Source: JBAVOR01 sp049692255 (GTDB lineage: Bacteria; Babelota; Babeliae; Babelales; JACPOV01). From it: DNA of 64,000 nucleotides. The stretch covers positions 1-64,000 of the forward strand of contig JBAVOR010000031.1 of NCBI GenBank assembly GCA_049692255.1, written 5' to 3'. The notes under the pieces were generated by a model. The model was not told the origin of the DNA and did no database searches. It was given only the letters and a program-made list of their open reading frames with translations. Each line of letters begins with the position of its first letter. The stretch's first letter is position 1. Made by a program: the position numbers and the translations under genes. Shown piece by piece: positions 1 to 10,800 of the stretch.

Positions 1-1
1 C

Positions 2-1705
2 TTATTTATAGCACTCAATGCTAGCGATGGTACACTCGACCCTTCATTCGGCGGCAGTGGTACCGGATATCTAACGGTACAAAATGTCACCAGCACGTTC
101 GCGTGCTATGCAATGGCAATACAAACAGATGGCAAAATAGTGGCTGCAGGTGTTAACAATCAAATAGTACGCCTGAACCCTAATGGTAGCCCTGATACTA
201 CTTTTGGCACTGCAGGAACTGGCGTGGTGACAACCGCATTGTTCGCTATTACTGCTCTTGTTATTCAACCAGGTGGCAATATTGTAGCGTGTGGTTATGA
301 TAGTTCAAATAATGGATTGTTAACACGGTATACAAGCGCTGGTATTATCGACAATAGTTTTGGCACCAGCGGCAACGGCGTGGCGACTGCACCAGCGCTT
401 GTTAATTGCAACCTGTATTCAATGGTGCAACAAGCAGATAGTAAAATAGTGGTAGGAGGGGTGAATGACGATACCTTCGCTATTATAATGATACGCTTTA
501 ACGCCAATGGTTCCCCTGATGTTACCTTTGAAACAAATCCAAGCCCAGTGACATCTTATGGCGTCGTAGGCTTAGCAGTACAAGCCGATGGTGCAATTGT
601 TGCGCTAACAGGAACGCGAAAAACTTCCAGTAGCGCAGCTCCCATATACCTTGTACGTTACAACACAGATGGATTGATAGACAGAACATTTGGCATTAAT
701 GGTTTAGCAACAGGCCCAACAGGCATTAATACCGGGTTAGTAATACAACCTGATGGCAAATTGCTGGTAGGCAGTAAGGTGGAGCCTGGTTCGACTGCTT
801 TATTTCAAGTAACCAGATTTGATACACAGGGTAATCTTGATACCAGCTTTAATGGTACCGGCTTTAATAACAGTGTTTCAGGCACTCTCTGTGCTGCAAT
901 ACTGTTGCAAGCAGATGGCGCAATAGTACTCGCTGGCCAGTCTGCACTTATAGGAGGAGCTGAGTATTGGCAATTAACCCGTTACACAAGTGCGGGCATT
1001 GTGGATAGTTCATTTGGTAGCGATGGTACTGCCATAGGGCCTGTTACACAACAACAAGTTTTTTCAATTGCCTTGCAAGTTGATGGCAACATTGTTATAG
1101 GAAGTGCGGTACACGCGGGTGCTAATCCCATGGTTGCTCGCTACCTAAGCAGTCCTGCTGTGATTGCTACCACCGTCAGATCACCAATTGCCGCTGCATC
1201 AGTTAACACTCCAACTACTTTTACTGGGCAAGCGCAAGATCCATCATTGGTATTCTTGCTTATCGATGGTGTACTACAACCACAAGGCACGCACACCGAC
1301 CCTAATAATTGGTCAATTTTGGGTACAGCTACAACCATTGGTACCCACACCGCACGAGCAGTGTCTATCTATCAAGACGGGTATTTAAATATTGCGTCTG
1401 ACCCAATCACCTTTACTGTGGGCCCACAAGCACCGAGCAGTTTTACGGGCACTATTACCAAAAATGAGTTTTTAAACAAAACGGAATGTGTGCTACAAGC
1501 AACGTGGACGCCGAGCGTTAACCCCTCAACAACGCAGTACATCATCGCACAGAACGGTGTAATATTAGCAACCATTCCAGCTACACAGCCGTTACAATTT
1601 GTGTACTGTGGCAGCTGCAAAGGCAATGCATTTAACGGCATTACCGTAAGCGCTGCAACTGCAAGTGGCATTGTGGGTGCGCCGCAGCCGTTGGTTGTAG
1701 TTTAG
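2..1705 (+). CDS. Delta-60 repeat protein, 5' end outside window
   Basis: The reading frame is open from base 2, and the repeats are already under way there, so the true start lies upstream. About eight units follow the delta-60 pattern: a strand ending in DGKIV or DGNIV, then RYN/RFN, then DG or G with D-x-SFG. Units include LNPNGSPDTTFG and YNTDGLIDRTFG. This pattern is predicted to form beta-propeller-like blades. The repeats stop near base 1150. The last 185 codons contain two regions that look like Ig/fibronectin-type beta domains (around VNTPTTFTG and APSSFTGTI). A surface-exposed or secreted protein is likely, but its ligand is unknown. It is followed by a palindromic repeat region, not by an operon partner. 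Confidence 0.85.
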   Translation, partial: LFIALNASDGTLDPSFGGSGTGYLTVQNVTSTFACYAMAIQTDGKIVAAGVNNQIVRLNPNGSPDTTFGTAGTGVVTTALFAITALVIQPGGNIVACGYDSSNNGLLTRYTSAGIIDNSFGTSGNGVATAPALVNCNLYSMVQQADSKIVVGGVNDDTFAIIMIRFNANGSPDVTFETNPSPVTSYGVVGLAVQADGAIVALTGTRKTSSSAAPIYLVRYNTDGLIDRTFGINGLATGPTGINTGLVIQPDGKLLVGSKVEPGSTALFQVTRFDTQGNLDTSFNGTGFNNSVSGTLCAAILLQADGAIVLAGQSALIGGAEYWQLTRYTSAGIVDSSFGSDGTAIGPVTQQQVFSIALQVDGNIVIGSAVHAGANPMVARYLSSPAVIATTVRSPIAAASVNTPTTFTGQAQDPSLVFLLIDGVLQPQGTHTDPNNWSILGTATTIGTHTARAVSIYQDGYLNIASDPITFTVGPQAPSSFTGTITKNEFLNKTECVLQATWTPSVNPSTTQYIIAQNGVILATIPATQPLQFVYCGSCKGNAFNGITVSAATASGIVGAPQPLVVV

Positions 1706-2074
1706 GCGCTCGATATCCTTCCAGCCTACGCTTATCCACGCCTCCTGGCTTGGCAAGCTTTGGCGGACAGGTCGACAAGCTCACGCCGTCGCAATGCTGT
1801 GGCGCGCAGGCAGGACGAGCGCGGGATAGGCATTGGCTGAACAGGTTGACAAGATCCCGACTTCGCCAACCTGTTCTTAGAAACTCAAAGAGTGAAGTAG
1901 AAGGCTTCAACGGGCAGGCAGGATGAGTGCGAAAAATCAAATGTTCGAGCAGGCGCACGACAATGTTTGAGAACATTACCAACGTATGGTATTCTGGTTT
2001 TGTGAATCAAATAAGAAATACGCAGAGCGAAGCGCTTAAAACGAGTGCTTCGCTCCTTTTTAATTGCAGAAGTC
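1706..2074. repeat. Intergenic region with degraded palindromic repeats
   Basis: No gene is supported in this stretch. Bases 1721-1769 hold one copy of the palindromic family called B here. It begins CCAGCC, has an inner hairpin with arms CCACGCC and GGCTTGG around TCCT, and ends in GGCAAGC then TTTGGCGGAC. The preceding GGCGCTCGATATCC resembles the first half of repeat family A. Bases 1800-1960 carry further repeat debris such as two copies of GGCAGGA. The short minus-strand reading frames here look like repeat translations. Confidence 0.6.
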
Positions 2075-3424
2075 ATGGCAAAACAAACAGTCACTTTTAA
2101 CTGTGCAACGTGCGGCTATCGGCCACCCAAATGGTTGGGCTGCTGCCCCGAATGCAACACGTGGGGCTCTATTGCTGAACTCAAACAAACGACGGTTGGC
2201 AAAACAACGTTTACCACTGCAACACGCAGTTCATCGCTTACGCCACTTACACACGTCAGTGTAAAAGAACAAGAACGTATGTATTGCGGCATTGATGAGT
2301 GGGACAGAGTGTTAGGGGGCGGTATTGTGCGTGGTTCGTTTCTTATTTTAACCGGAGATCCCGGGATTGGTAAATCAACATTATTGTTACAAATCACCCA
2401 CCGTCTTGCACAAAGATATCGCGTATTTTATTTTTCATCGGAAGAATCTCTACCACAGATTCGTTCTCGCGCAGAACGGCTTGGTTGTTTACATGATAAT
2501 TTATTGTGTTCTGATGAAGCGGAGCTTGATTCTATTATTGCCACTGCCACCCAAGAAAAACCTGATATCATTATTATCGACTCTATTCAGAACTGTTACC
2601 ATGCACAATCACAAGTATTACCCGGTAGCATTGGTCAGCTGCGCGAAGCAGGCTTTGCACTGATGCGCTTAGCAAAAGAACATAACATTGCTACGCTGCT
2701 CACTGGCCACATTACTAAAGAGGGTACCATTGCTGGCCCCAAAATGCTTGAACATATGGTTGATGGCGTATTTTATTTGCAAGGAGAAGACCGCTGGCAA
2801 ACACGTATGCTGCGCTCAGTAAAAAATAGATTTGGCTCATTGGGAGAACTAGGATTTTTTCAAATGGAAGCCAATGGCATGCAAGAGATGCCCGACATTA
2901 ATAAGCATATGGTTTCTGAAGCATCACACAGTCCCGGCGCGGTGCTCATGAGCTCTTTAGAAGGGTCACGTCCTGTGCTGTTGGAAGTGCAAGCGTTATT
3001 GGTGCCTACCAAGTTCGGCATGCCGCAGCGCGTTATTTCGGGTGCCGATCAAAAACAGGTGCTGTTAATTGCTGCAATCTTAGAAAAGTATTTACACATC
3101 AAACTCAGTGCGCACGATCTCTTTCTCAAAGTAAGCGGCGGTTTTCGTATTAAAGACAACAGCGCTGATTTAGCTATTGCGCTGGCATTACTTTCAAGTT
3201 ACTTTCAACAAGCAATTCCTGCACAATCAATTGCACTGGCAGAAATTAGCCTCACCGGCCACATTAAACCAATTAATCAAATTACAACGCATATTAAAGA
3301 AGCACAAAAGTTTGGCTTTCACCATTTGCTCACTGCGTATAACCAAAAAATAGATGATACAACGTTGAAGATCATGCGCTTCAGTTCGGTATACGATCTT
3401 ATGCATCTGTTCCAAGAAGCATAA
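2075..3424 (+). CDS. radA: DNA repair protein RadA (Sms)
   Basis: RadA is a RecA-like ATPase that promotes branch migration and processing of recombination intermediates in the cytoplasm. This protein has 449 residues, the usual size. It starts with a four-cysteine zinc finger (C10, C13, C24, C27). The Walker A motif GDPGIGKST lies near residue 93, the RadA-specific KNRFG motif near residue 250, and a Lon-protease-like C-terminal domain carries SGGFRIKDNSADLAIA. An ATG ten codons upstream exists, but MAKQTVTFNC at 2075 matches where the family begins, directly before the zinc finger. No strong ribosome binding site is visible. It stands alone between a repeat region and a small secreted protein. 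Confidence 0.96.
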   Translation: MAKQTVTFNCATCGYRPPKWLGCCPECNTWGSIAELKQTTVGKTTFTTATRSSSLTPLTHVSVKEQERMYCGIDEWDRVLGGGIVRGSFLILTGDPGIGKSTLLLQITHRLAQRYRVFYFSSEESLPQIRSRAERLGCLHDNLLCSDEAELDSIIATATQEKPDIIIIDSIQNCYHAQSQVLPGSIGQLREAGFALMRLAKEHNIATLLTGHITKEGTIAGPKMLEHMVDGVFYLQGEDRWQTRMLRSVKNRFGSLGELGFFQMEANGMQEMPDINKHMVSEASHSPGAVLMSSLEGSRPVLLEVQALLVPTKFGMPQRVISGADQKQVLLIAAILEKYLHIKLSAHDLFLKVSGGFRIKDNSADLAIALALLSSYFQQAIPAQSIALAEISLTGHIKPINQITTHIKEAQKFGFHHLLTAYNQKIDDTTLKIMRFSSVYDLMHLFQEA

Positions 3425-3538
3425 AGATGCAATTGCTCTGATTAACGTGCTTCCTTTACATTTACCCTAGATATCTTAGTATAAATGATACTTTTGTAAT
3501 TATTTCTTTTATTATCTATACAACAGAAGAAGGATATC

Positions 3539-3826
3539 GTGAACAAGAAAATTTTTCATATACTCGTATGTACTTTTAGCGCCGCTGCATTGCATGCAAT
3601 GGACAATGCAAAAGTTATCATTACTTTATCGCCTAAAGTACTTAAAGCATATGAGAAAATGGTTAAGCCATTAGAACAAAACAGAATGGTAGTAAGGAAA
3701 CAAGATGTATCTGAGATGGCCAATATATTAGACCTGCTTATAGGACACCATGAAGCTGAAGGTAATTCTGATCAAGTTACTATCTATAAAAAACTGGCAC
3801 TTCAAAAGAATTTCAAAGTTAAGTAA
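3539..3826 (+). CDS. Small secreted protein, unknown
   Basis: This 95-residue protein is not recognised. It starts with GTG, preceded by AGAAGAAGGA about six bases upstream. The first 20 residues (MNKKIFHILVCTFSAAALHA) form a textbook Sec signal peptide with an A-x-A-like cleavage site before MDNAK. The mature part of about 75 residues is charged and predicted helical, with no cysteines. It lies just upstream of the large CPBP protein on the same strand with a 41-base gap, so the two may be co-transcribed. Confidence 0.7.
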   Translation: MNKKIFHILVCTFSAAALHAMDNAKVIITLSPKVLKAYEKMVKPLEQNRMVVRKQDVSEMANILDLLIGHHEAEGNSDQVTIYKKLALQKNFKVK

Positions 3827-3867
3827 GTTCGTAACATACCAGTATTAGTAAAAAAAAGGAGACTTGT

Positions 3868-6800
3868 ATGACGACATCTATTCTTTGCGCAAAACGGCCA
3901 CTTTGCTGGATCGTATTGACGAGTATCTGCATCAGTGGCCTATTATTTACGTATCATTATTTTGGCAAAGCATTTCCTATTATTGATTTAGATCTCAGTT
4001 TAGATCGCGCCCGGGCTATGGAGCAAGCCCGTTCTATAGCACACCGCGCATCATGGGGGCCTGATGAATATCAACAAGCGGTTAATTTCGAGTCGGATGA
4101 CGCAACAAAAAATTTCATTGAACTGGAAGGTGGTGGCAGAGATGCGCTGCGTACCATCATTAAAGAAAATATCTATTGTCCCTACTTTTGGCATGTGCGC
4201 CATTTTAAAGAAAAAGAAATTCAAGAAACACATATCTACTTTAAACCGGACGGCCAACTGTACGGCTTTAAGCATAGTATTGCCGATGAACAACCAGGAG
4301 CTGCGCTCAGCAGCGAACAAGCACGCACCATCGCTCAAAAACAAGCGCATGATATGTGGCACATACCATTAGATGCTTATACGCTTATAGAAACATCACA
4401 AGAAAAAAAGGCAAGCAAGCGTATCGATCATTCATTTACATACGAACGCACTAATAAAAAAATTGGTGAAGGGACGTACCGCATGCACTTGGTTGTCTCC
4501 GGTGATGCATTGACCGAATACACAACATACATTCATGTACCAGAAGCATTTGAGCGACGCTATGAACATATGCGTTCATTAAATGATTTAATTGGATCAC
4601 TCGCATCGGTATTATATGCACTGTGTTATTTTTTTATAGGAACGTTGCTGGTGTTATTTTTTAGTGCCCGATATACCGTGATACCGTGGCGTTCTGCATT
4701 TCTTGCATCATGTGCACTGGGCATTTTAGTCGTTCTTTCTGAACTAAACAGCTTTCCTCTCAGCTGGATTAATTACGATACCGCAATTGCAAAAAATAAT
4801 ATCTACTCAAAATTTGCTCTCAGTCTTATTTCTAGCTTTAGCTACATCGCATTAATCTACGGCCTCATTTTTGCATCAGCAGAACTGCTCACGCGACACG
4901 CATTTGGCCACCATCTCCAACTGTGGAAATTATGGCGACGCGAAAATGCCGCCAGTTTTGCAGTGCTCGGCAGAACGGTCGGTGGTTATCTTTTACTGGG
5001 ATACGACCTGGCATTCGCTGTTGCCGTGTATATTGTGGGTGCTTACTATTTTGGCTGGTGGACTCCATCGTCTACACTTATTAATCCTAATATTTTAGGA
5101 ACTCCTTTTCCGTGGCTCGATGCGATAAGCAGCTCTCTCGTTGCTGGTTTCTTTGAAGAGTGCGCATTCCGCGCTATTCCTCTATCACTTGCCGCATTAG
5201 CGGGTAAGCGTTGGGGCAAACCCCGTCTTTGCCTGATTGTTGGCTTTATTATACAGGCGCTTATTTTTGGTGCCGCACATGCAACATATCCTTCGCAACC
5301 AGCATATGCACGCATTATTGAACTCTTTATACCTTCTTGCATTTTCGGCATACTATACCTTGTATACGGACTGCTTCCGGCGATTATTTCCCATTTTATT
5401 TACGATGTCTTTTGGTTTGCACTACCTATTTTTATTTCAACAGCACCAGGCATCTGGCGTAATCAGCTCTTGGTCATCATTGCTGCTGCAGTCCCGTTAC
5501 TGATAGTGCTGGTGGCACGGTACCGCGTAGGGCGTTGGCTTGTTCCTGCTCCCGAGGCATACAATAGCGCATGGCGTCCCCAAAAAAATTTACCTGCTGC
5601 ACAACATCCTGTGCGTGAATATAGTATTGCAAAACAGTATGCCCTGCAGCCTATTATTATGTATGCGTGTGCAGGTGTTGCACTGATAGCGCTCTTTTTT
5701 AACACGCAGCGGACCCCCGATTTTATTGGTAGCACTGTCGATCGCGCCACTGCAATTACCATCAGCCGCGCATACGCAGCGCAACAGCAACTAACCTTTA
5801 ATACCCCCTGGCGCACCCTGCCGTGGTATGAGTCATCGCTCACTACACAGATGCTTTTTGCGTGGCAAGAAGATAAAGCGTGGTATAAACAACTTTTAGG
5901 CACCTACATTCCGGGGGGGCAGTGGCGTGTTCGTTACGCGCGCTTTGAAGGAGATTTGGTCGACACCGCGCAAGAGTATCAGCTGTTTATTAACCATACT
6001 CATGCAGTCAATCGAGTAAATCATATTTTCGCGGAATCTGCCCCTGATAACTCATTACAAGAAACGCACGCACGGGAACTTGCGTTCAAAACTATGGCCG
6101 ATCAGTTTCAACTACAGATGCAAGACATTGAAGAAATATCCGCCATCTCGCGCAAACAGCCTAACCGCACCGATTGGGAATTTGTATTTAAAGATATCAA
6201 GGCAAGCAACTATACTGCACGCACTAGTAACGGTATTGGTGGTCAAGCGCGTATTGATGTACACATAGCGGGCACCAAAATTAGTGATTATTACCGGTAT
6301 CTGTTTATTCCGCAGGAATGGGAGCGGGTGTATAAAGAACTGAAAACGCAGTATGGATTAATCAGCACTCTCTGTTCATTTGCGCTCATAGCATTGCTTA
6401 TCTCTTATGCGCTGCGTGCGCTGTGGCATGCACTCAATCAAATGTATGCTATACGGGCTGCATTGGTACTGTTTGGTGCATTGCTGATTAAATCCTATAT
6501 CCAAGTGGGCAACTTTTTCTTTTTACTTACCGCCAACTTTGATACAGATCGCCCTTTTTGGAGCCAATATATCAGTGCCATTGGGCCTATGAATTTAGAT
6601 ATCATTATGCGCGCCCTCTTTTGGGCCCTTTTGCTTGGCCTCATGCTACGCATTCGTTTTCATCGCATGATACAGCAATCGCGTATGCAACGCGCGTCTG
6701 TTGCGTGCGCTATTGGCATAATCGCTCATGAAATTCTTGCATTGACCGATACGGTAGTGACCACCACCTATAAACCGGTTATTCCCGATTATCTGCATGC

Positions 6801-7248
6801 GAGCATGTATATACCAGCATTGAGCGTACTACTTGTGCTGGCAACCCAATATATCAGCAGCACTCTTACCCTGTGGTGCGTGTACGCAACCGTAGATAGT
6901 ATAAGTTACGGATGGCAACGCCGTAAACATCTTGCTCTGCTTTTCTGCATTATTGCAGGCGCACTGCTACAGGGGTACAGTGGTATCGATTCGATACATA
7001 AATGGATTATTATGAGCAGCGTCTCTGCTGCGCTCATTGCCGTTTCTTACGTAGTATGTATTCGCTTCGATCGCGCACTGATTCCCGTTGCTAATGCAGC
7101 ACGCATGATTGGCGTATGCATAGCACCGCTCATGTGGCAAGCGTATCCGGGGGCCTTGTTTGGCCATGCGCTCTTTTGTTTGCTGCTCATACCGGGCTCA
7201 ATCTATTGGATGCAACTCATCGATGAACATGAACAAAGTGCCCATTAA
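3868..7248 (+). CDS. Giant CPBP-type membrane protease, duplicated
   Basis: This 1126-residue polytopic membrane protein contains a CPBP (Abi/CAAX-protease-like) intramembrane domain. The glutamate pair with arginine (EECAFR) is near residue 430, the first histidine (FGAAHATY) near 470, and the last motif SHFIYD near 507. These are the metal-binding motifs of the family. Ahead of it are an N-terminal membrane anchor, a soluble domain of about 190 residues and several transmembrane segments. From about residue 620 the architecture repeats: a second soluble domain with similar landmarks (DRATAITISRAYA against DRARAMEQARSIA; FIPQEWERVYKEL against HVPEAFERRYEHM), then more membrane helices but no second EExxxR. 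CPBP members are usually 200-300 residues, so this is a fusion with internal duplication. AAAAAAAGGAG precedes the ATG. Substrate unknown. Confidence 0.85.
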   Translation: MTTSILCAKRPLCWIVLTSICISGLLFTYHYFGKAFPIIDLDLSLDRARAMEQARSIAHRASWGPDEYQQAVNFESDDATKNFIELEGGGRDALRTIIKENIYCPYFWHVRHFKEKEIQETHIYFKPDGQLYGFKHSIADEQPGAALSSEQARTIAQKQAHDMWHIPLDAYTLIETSQEKKASKRIDHSFTYERTNKKIGEGTYRMHLVVSGDALTEYTTYIHVPEAFERRYEHMRSLNDLIGSLASVLYALCYFFIGTLLVLFFSARYTVIPWRSAFLASCALGILVVLSELNSFPLSWINYDTAIAKNNIYSKFALSLISSFSYIALIYGLIFASAELLTRHAFGHHLQLWKLWRRENAASFAVLGRTVGGYLLLGYDLAFAVAVYIVGAYYFGWWTPSSTLINPNILGTPFPWLDAISSSLVAGFFEECAFRAIPLSLAALAGKRWGKPRLCLIVGFIIQALIFGAAHATYPSQPAYARIIELFIPSCIFGILYLVYGLLPAIISHFIYDVFWFALPIFISTAPGIWRNQLLVIIAAAVPLLIVLVARYRVGRWLVPAPEAYNSAWRPQKNLPAAQHPVREYSIAKQYALQPIIMYACAGVALIALFFNTQRTPDFIGSTVDRATAITISRAYAAQQQLTFNTPWRTLPWYESSLTTQMLFAWQEDKAWYKQLLGTYIPGGQWRVRYARFEGDLVDTAQEYQLFINHTHAVNRVNHIFAESAPDNSLQETHARELAFKTMADQFQLQMQDIEEISAISRKQPNRTDWEFVFKDIKASNYTARTSNGIGGQARIDVHIAGTKISDYYRYLFIPQEWERVYKELKTQYGLISTLCSFALIALLISYALRALWHALNQMYAIRAALVLFGALLIKSYIQVGNFFFLLTANFDTDRPFWSQYISAIGPMNLDIIMRALFWALLLGLMLRIRFHRMIQQSRMQRASVACAIGIIAHEILALTDTVVTTTYKPVIPDYLHASMYIPALSVLLVLATQYISSTLTLWCVYATVDSISYGWQRRKHLALLFCIIAGALLQGYSGIDSIHKWIIMSSVSAALIAVSYVVCIRFDRALIPVANAARMIGVCIAPLMWQAYPGALFGHALFCLLLIPGSIYWMQLIDEHEQSAH

Positions 7249-7327
7249 TACGAAGAACTTTACAAAGAAGAACAAAGGTGCGTATATTGATAAAAATCAG
7301 GTACATTTTTATTATGGAATATAATTT

Positions 7328-7858
7328 ATGATTATTTCAGGAAAAGAGATTGAACAGCGCTTGGGCTCTGATATTATTTTAGAACCATTTAATAAAAAAC
7401 AGCTCGGGCCTAATAGTTATAATTTACGCCTTCATGATACGCTTTTAATTTATACCCAACCAACACTCGACATGAAACGCTCCAATGCGGTGGAACAGTT
7501 AACTATCCCTGCAGAAGGATTTGTACTCCAACCGGGTATCTTATATTTAGGCCGCACCGTCGAATTTACACGCACCGAAAATCTCGTACCTATGCTGGAA
7601 GGCCGTTCTTCTATAGGGCGACTGGGCCTTTTTATTCATATCACTGCCGGATTTGGCGATGTTGGCTTTGCAGGTTATTGGACATTGGAAATGTTCTGCG
7701 TGCAACCGATTAGAGTGTATCCCAACGTAGAGATCTGTCAGATATTTTATCACACTATCCAAGGTGATTTTGACCGCTATAACAGCAATAAATATCAAAA
7801 TAATCGTGGCATCCAACCGAGCATGCTTTTTAAAGAATTTAGTGAGCAAGGCCTCTAG
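7328..7858 (+). CDS. dcd: dCTP deaminase
   Basis: This enzyme converts dCTP to dUTP, feeding dTTP synthesis. The 176-residue length is typical. Motifs seen are LGPNSYNLRL near the start, EGRSSIGRLGLFIHITAGF near residues 97-115 covering the nucleotide-binding core, and GYWTLE with the expected catalytic glutamate. The C-terminal KYQNNRGIQPS is the usual flexible lid. Without structural comparison I cannot say whether it is monofunctional or also cleaves dUTP. The gene overlaps the 3' end of the convergent 1280-residue gene by four bases, sharing the self-complementary CTAG, so the two stop codons interlock. Confidence 0.95.
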   Translation: MIISGKEIEQRLGSDIILEPFNKKQLGPNSYNLRLHDTLLIYTQPTLDMKRSNAVEQLTIPAEGFVLQPGILYLGRTVEFTRTENLVPMLEGRSSIGRLGLFIHITAGFGDVGFAGYWTLEMFCVQPIRVYPNVEICQIFYHTIQGDFDRYNSNKYQNNRGIQPSMLFKEFSEQGL

Positions 7859-10800
7859 CTACGCACAGGCTTGCGTTGTTCTATCAGCGCTACTATCTCA
7901 GATATACGCGTTTCCTTAATAGCACGGAAATCATCGCGTATATCCGCTGCAAAGAGCGATAAAATCTCACTTTCTTCTTGCAATGTGTTATACATTTCTA
8001 GGCTTAAGGTACCCTGATTACGCTCAAGATAAGTAGTCATTTTCAGTTCTATTGCAGACGCTATAAGACAGTATAATTCTTTACGCAGCGGTTCATCAGC
8101 AAAATAAATCTTCTGCGTCACCTTATCTCTTTGTATAGTAGCGAGCTCCTGCCACACCTGTTCAAGAAACGCATATTCTTGATTGCGCCCATTAACATCG
8201 TTCGCAAATCGTATTTGCGCGTCAAGGTAACGGTAATAGCTTGCCAACAAGTTAATTTGTGCATGTTCTATTGATTCTTTATCCAAAGAATCCCCCAAGA
8301 CACTTAATACAGTGGTGCACTGCTTGCGCGTATCCGCATCATATGAATATCCATTGTTAAGTTCGCGTATTTTCTTGCACTGTGTTAAGACTACATTAAA
8401 GATGTCTGACACGGTTATATCTCCATACGCGCAGCGCGATTGTTCAGCAATATAGGTAAATAAAGGTTTATACCACTGCTTATCATCGCCATACCCTTCG
8501 CTCAAGCCTCTTTCAATCAGCAACTGGTGCAGAGCCTTCTTTTTTTCTGTTTTAAGCAATGCCTGGGTATTTGCCCAAGTAGCGGAAGATACGTAATACC
8601 TGTACGATTGCGCTAACGCATTGATACTCTGAGAGAATGGCGAGAACGGAATTAAGCGGTCTAATATTTCTTTTACCTTACTTGAATCTTGCACACGCAT
8701 GGTTTTTTTTCGGGTACCATTGGTAACAAAAAGGTCTAATGCCGATATTGCTTCTATGTCTACGCGGTGCGCCTTGTGCCGTAGCAATCGAATCTGCATT
8801 TGTTTCAATGCTTCGACTGGCAATTGCTGCTGATGCTCTTGCTTTTGAAGAAGCTTAATTTCCTCTTGTAAATACTCAATAGATCTATTTGCATAGGACG
8901 TGGCCATATTTGCTGCTTGCTCTTTTTCTTTATTACTCATAGTCGAACATAGAAAAGGATGGGTTGCTTTCTTCCAATAATATACACTGCGCCAATAATT
9001 AACTTCATCATGAGAATGCAGTTCATCAGAACCGTTTATCATTAGTTCTACTTGATCAATTTTTTTATGTGCTTGCGCCACAAGCGCTCTCAATTGCTGA
9101 TCTGTTGTTATTGTGTTGCCTAAGCTTTTTCCAAAAAAATCACAGGTATCTTGTAATACCTCATAGAGAGCAATAATATGTTCTCTTGCTTTATCAATAT
9201 CACCAAACTCTTTTATGCGTATTCCTTCATGTGCCAAAAATTCTATATAACTCCATATTCCATACAGGTGAAATACAGGCGCTTTGTTCCCTTCAGCATT
9301 TTCGAGTACAGACGTACGCTTCCCGCTTGTAATGTACTGTAATTCTCTTATTGCGCAGTTACGTAAAATAGCAACAGATGTGTCTTTTGAATCGACAGGG
9401 GCAAATAGCAGATCTTTTAAGTGGTTAAGAACTGTTATACGCTCATCAAAAGGCAATGTTATATCTCTTGCTTGCTCTAAAAGAGCGAGATATGACGTGC
9501 ACTGCTGAGAGATATTTTCGCTTTGCCGACAAGTCTGTACTGTTTCTTTGCTGAGCTCGTCAGAGACATGTTCCCGGAAAAAAGCAATAAAGGGAAGCAA
9601 TGGTGCCATGCTTGTAGACTGTTTGATCTCCACAAGAAATTCTTGTAATCTTACTTCTTTTTTTTCAGAATCTAATGATCGTACCAGTTCCCATGCAAAA
9701 TCCGGGTGCTCTTTTCCTACCTGATACAAGCAGCCCCACAGAGCATGCTCTTTTTCAGAGAAAACAGGATTTTCACACAATACTGCAAAAAGCATCTGCG
9801 CAATATCTACTCGATGCTTTCCTACAAGCATTCCTTCTTGCATAACTTCCCACATCTGCTTCGCATCTTTATTCCTAAAAGCCGTTACAAAAGCGGCCAC
9901 TTGTAGTTTTTGCGCCGTAACGGAAGCAGTAAGTGGAAATGAAGAATCATCGCTTGCAAATGTATGAGCTTTTAAAGCGTTACGTGCATAGCGCGCCCCC
10001 GCTTCTACATGTACATCATGCGCGATACTCAGCTTTTCCTTTTCTAGGATATCAAACAGCACGGTAATTAATGTTGCATCGGCAACAAATTTGTTTTCTT
10101 GAGACCACTGACAAAGGGCCATAAGCGAATCAATATCTATTCTTTCTTGCACTGCACTGCTAGCGAACATAAACTGTTTTTGCATCAGTGCTTCTAATAA
10201 ATCTACTGCATTTTTTTTCTGATCGTTCTTCACATACCAACACAACAGATCGCCAAGGCGACCTTTCTGTTCATTATTTAATGATAGATCGACCCCTTTC
10301 TGCTTTATAGCAAGCATGGCACTCTTCTTTTTTTTCTTTTTCTTTTTCGCTTTTTCATGGAGCGCTATGGCGTTTGTATTTTCAGCACTGTTTTGAGGCA
10401 ATAACTTTGGCAATAACGAGAGTAATGGTGCTATTGCTTTGCTATCACTGAGCGATCCGCTCAAATCTAATGTATCTAAGATATACGCTATTATTTTTTG
10501 TTGATCTTTACTTAAATCATCTGTCAGGCTAGGTATCTCACGAGCACTTGACTCTTTCAGCTGGTACAATACCCACTTTTGCACTCTTTCATCATGCAAA
10601 TCAAGAGCGGGGAGCCAGTCGGCAAGCATATGAGTACGTAATACCATCTCTCCTATAGCCTCTGGTGCACAATTAAAAATCGCTCTTTTATGGGTGACAT
10701 CCCCATAGGATAGTAAAGGAGTACGTAAAAAATCGTAGTTTATGAGGAACTTTTCTTTTTCTCCTCTGCGCTCGCACTGCAGCGTTTGTGCATAGGAAGC

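Noticed and set aside
1641..1982. Minus-strand frame of 113 codons after the delta-60 protein
   Set aside because: It crosses palindromic repeat debris and the end of another gene, with no start signal.
5463..5903. Minus-strand frame of 146 codons inside the CPBP gene
   Set aside because: Shadow of a strongly supported gene, with many cysteines and no family features.
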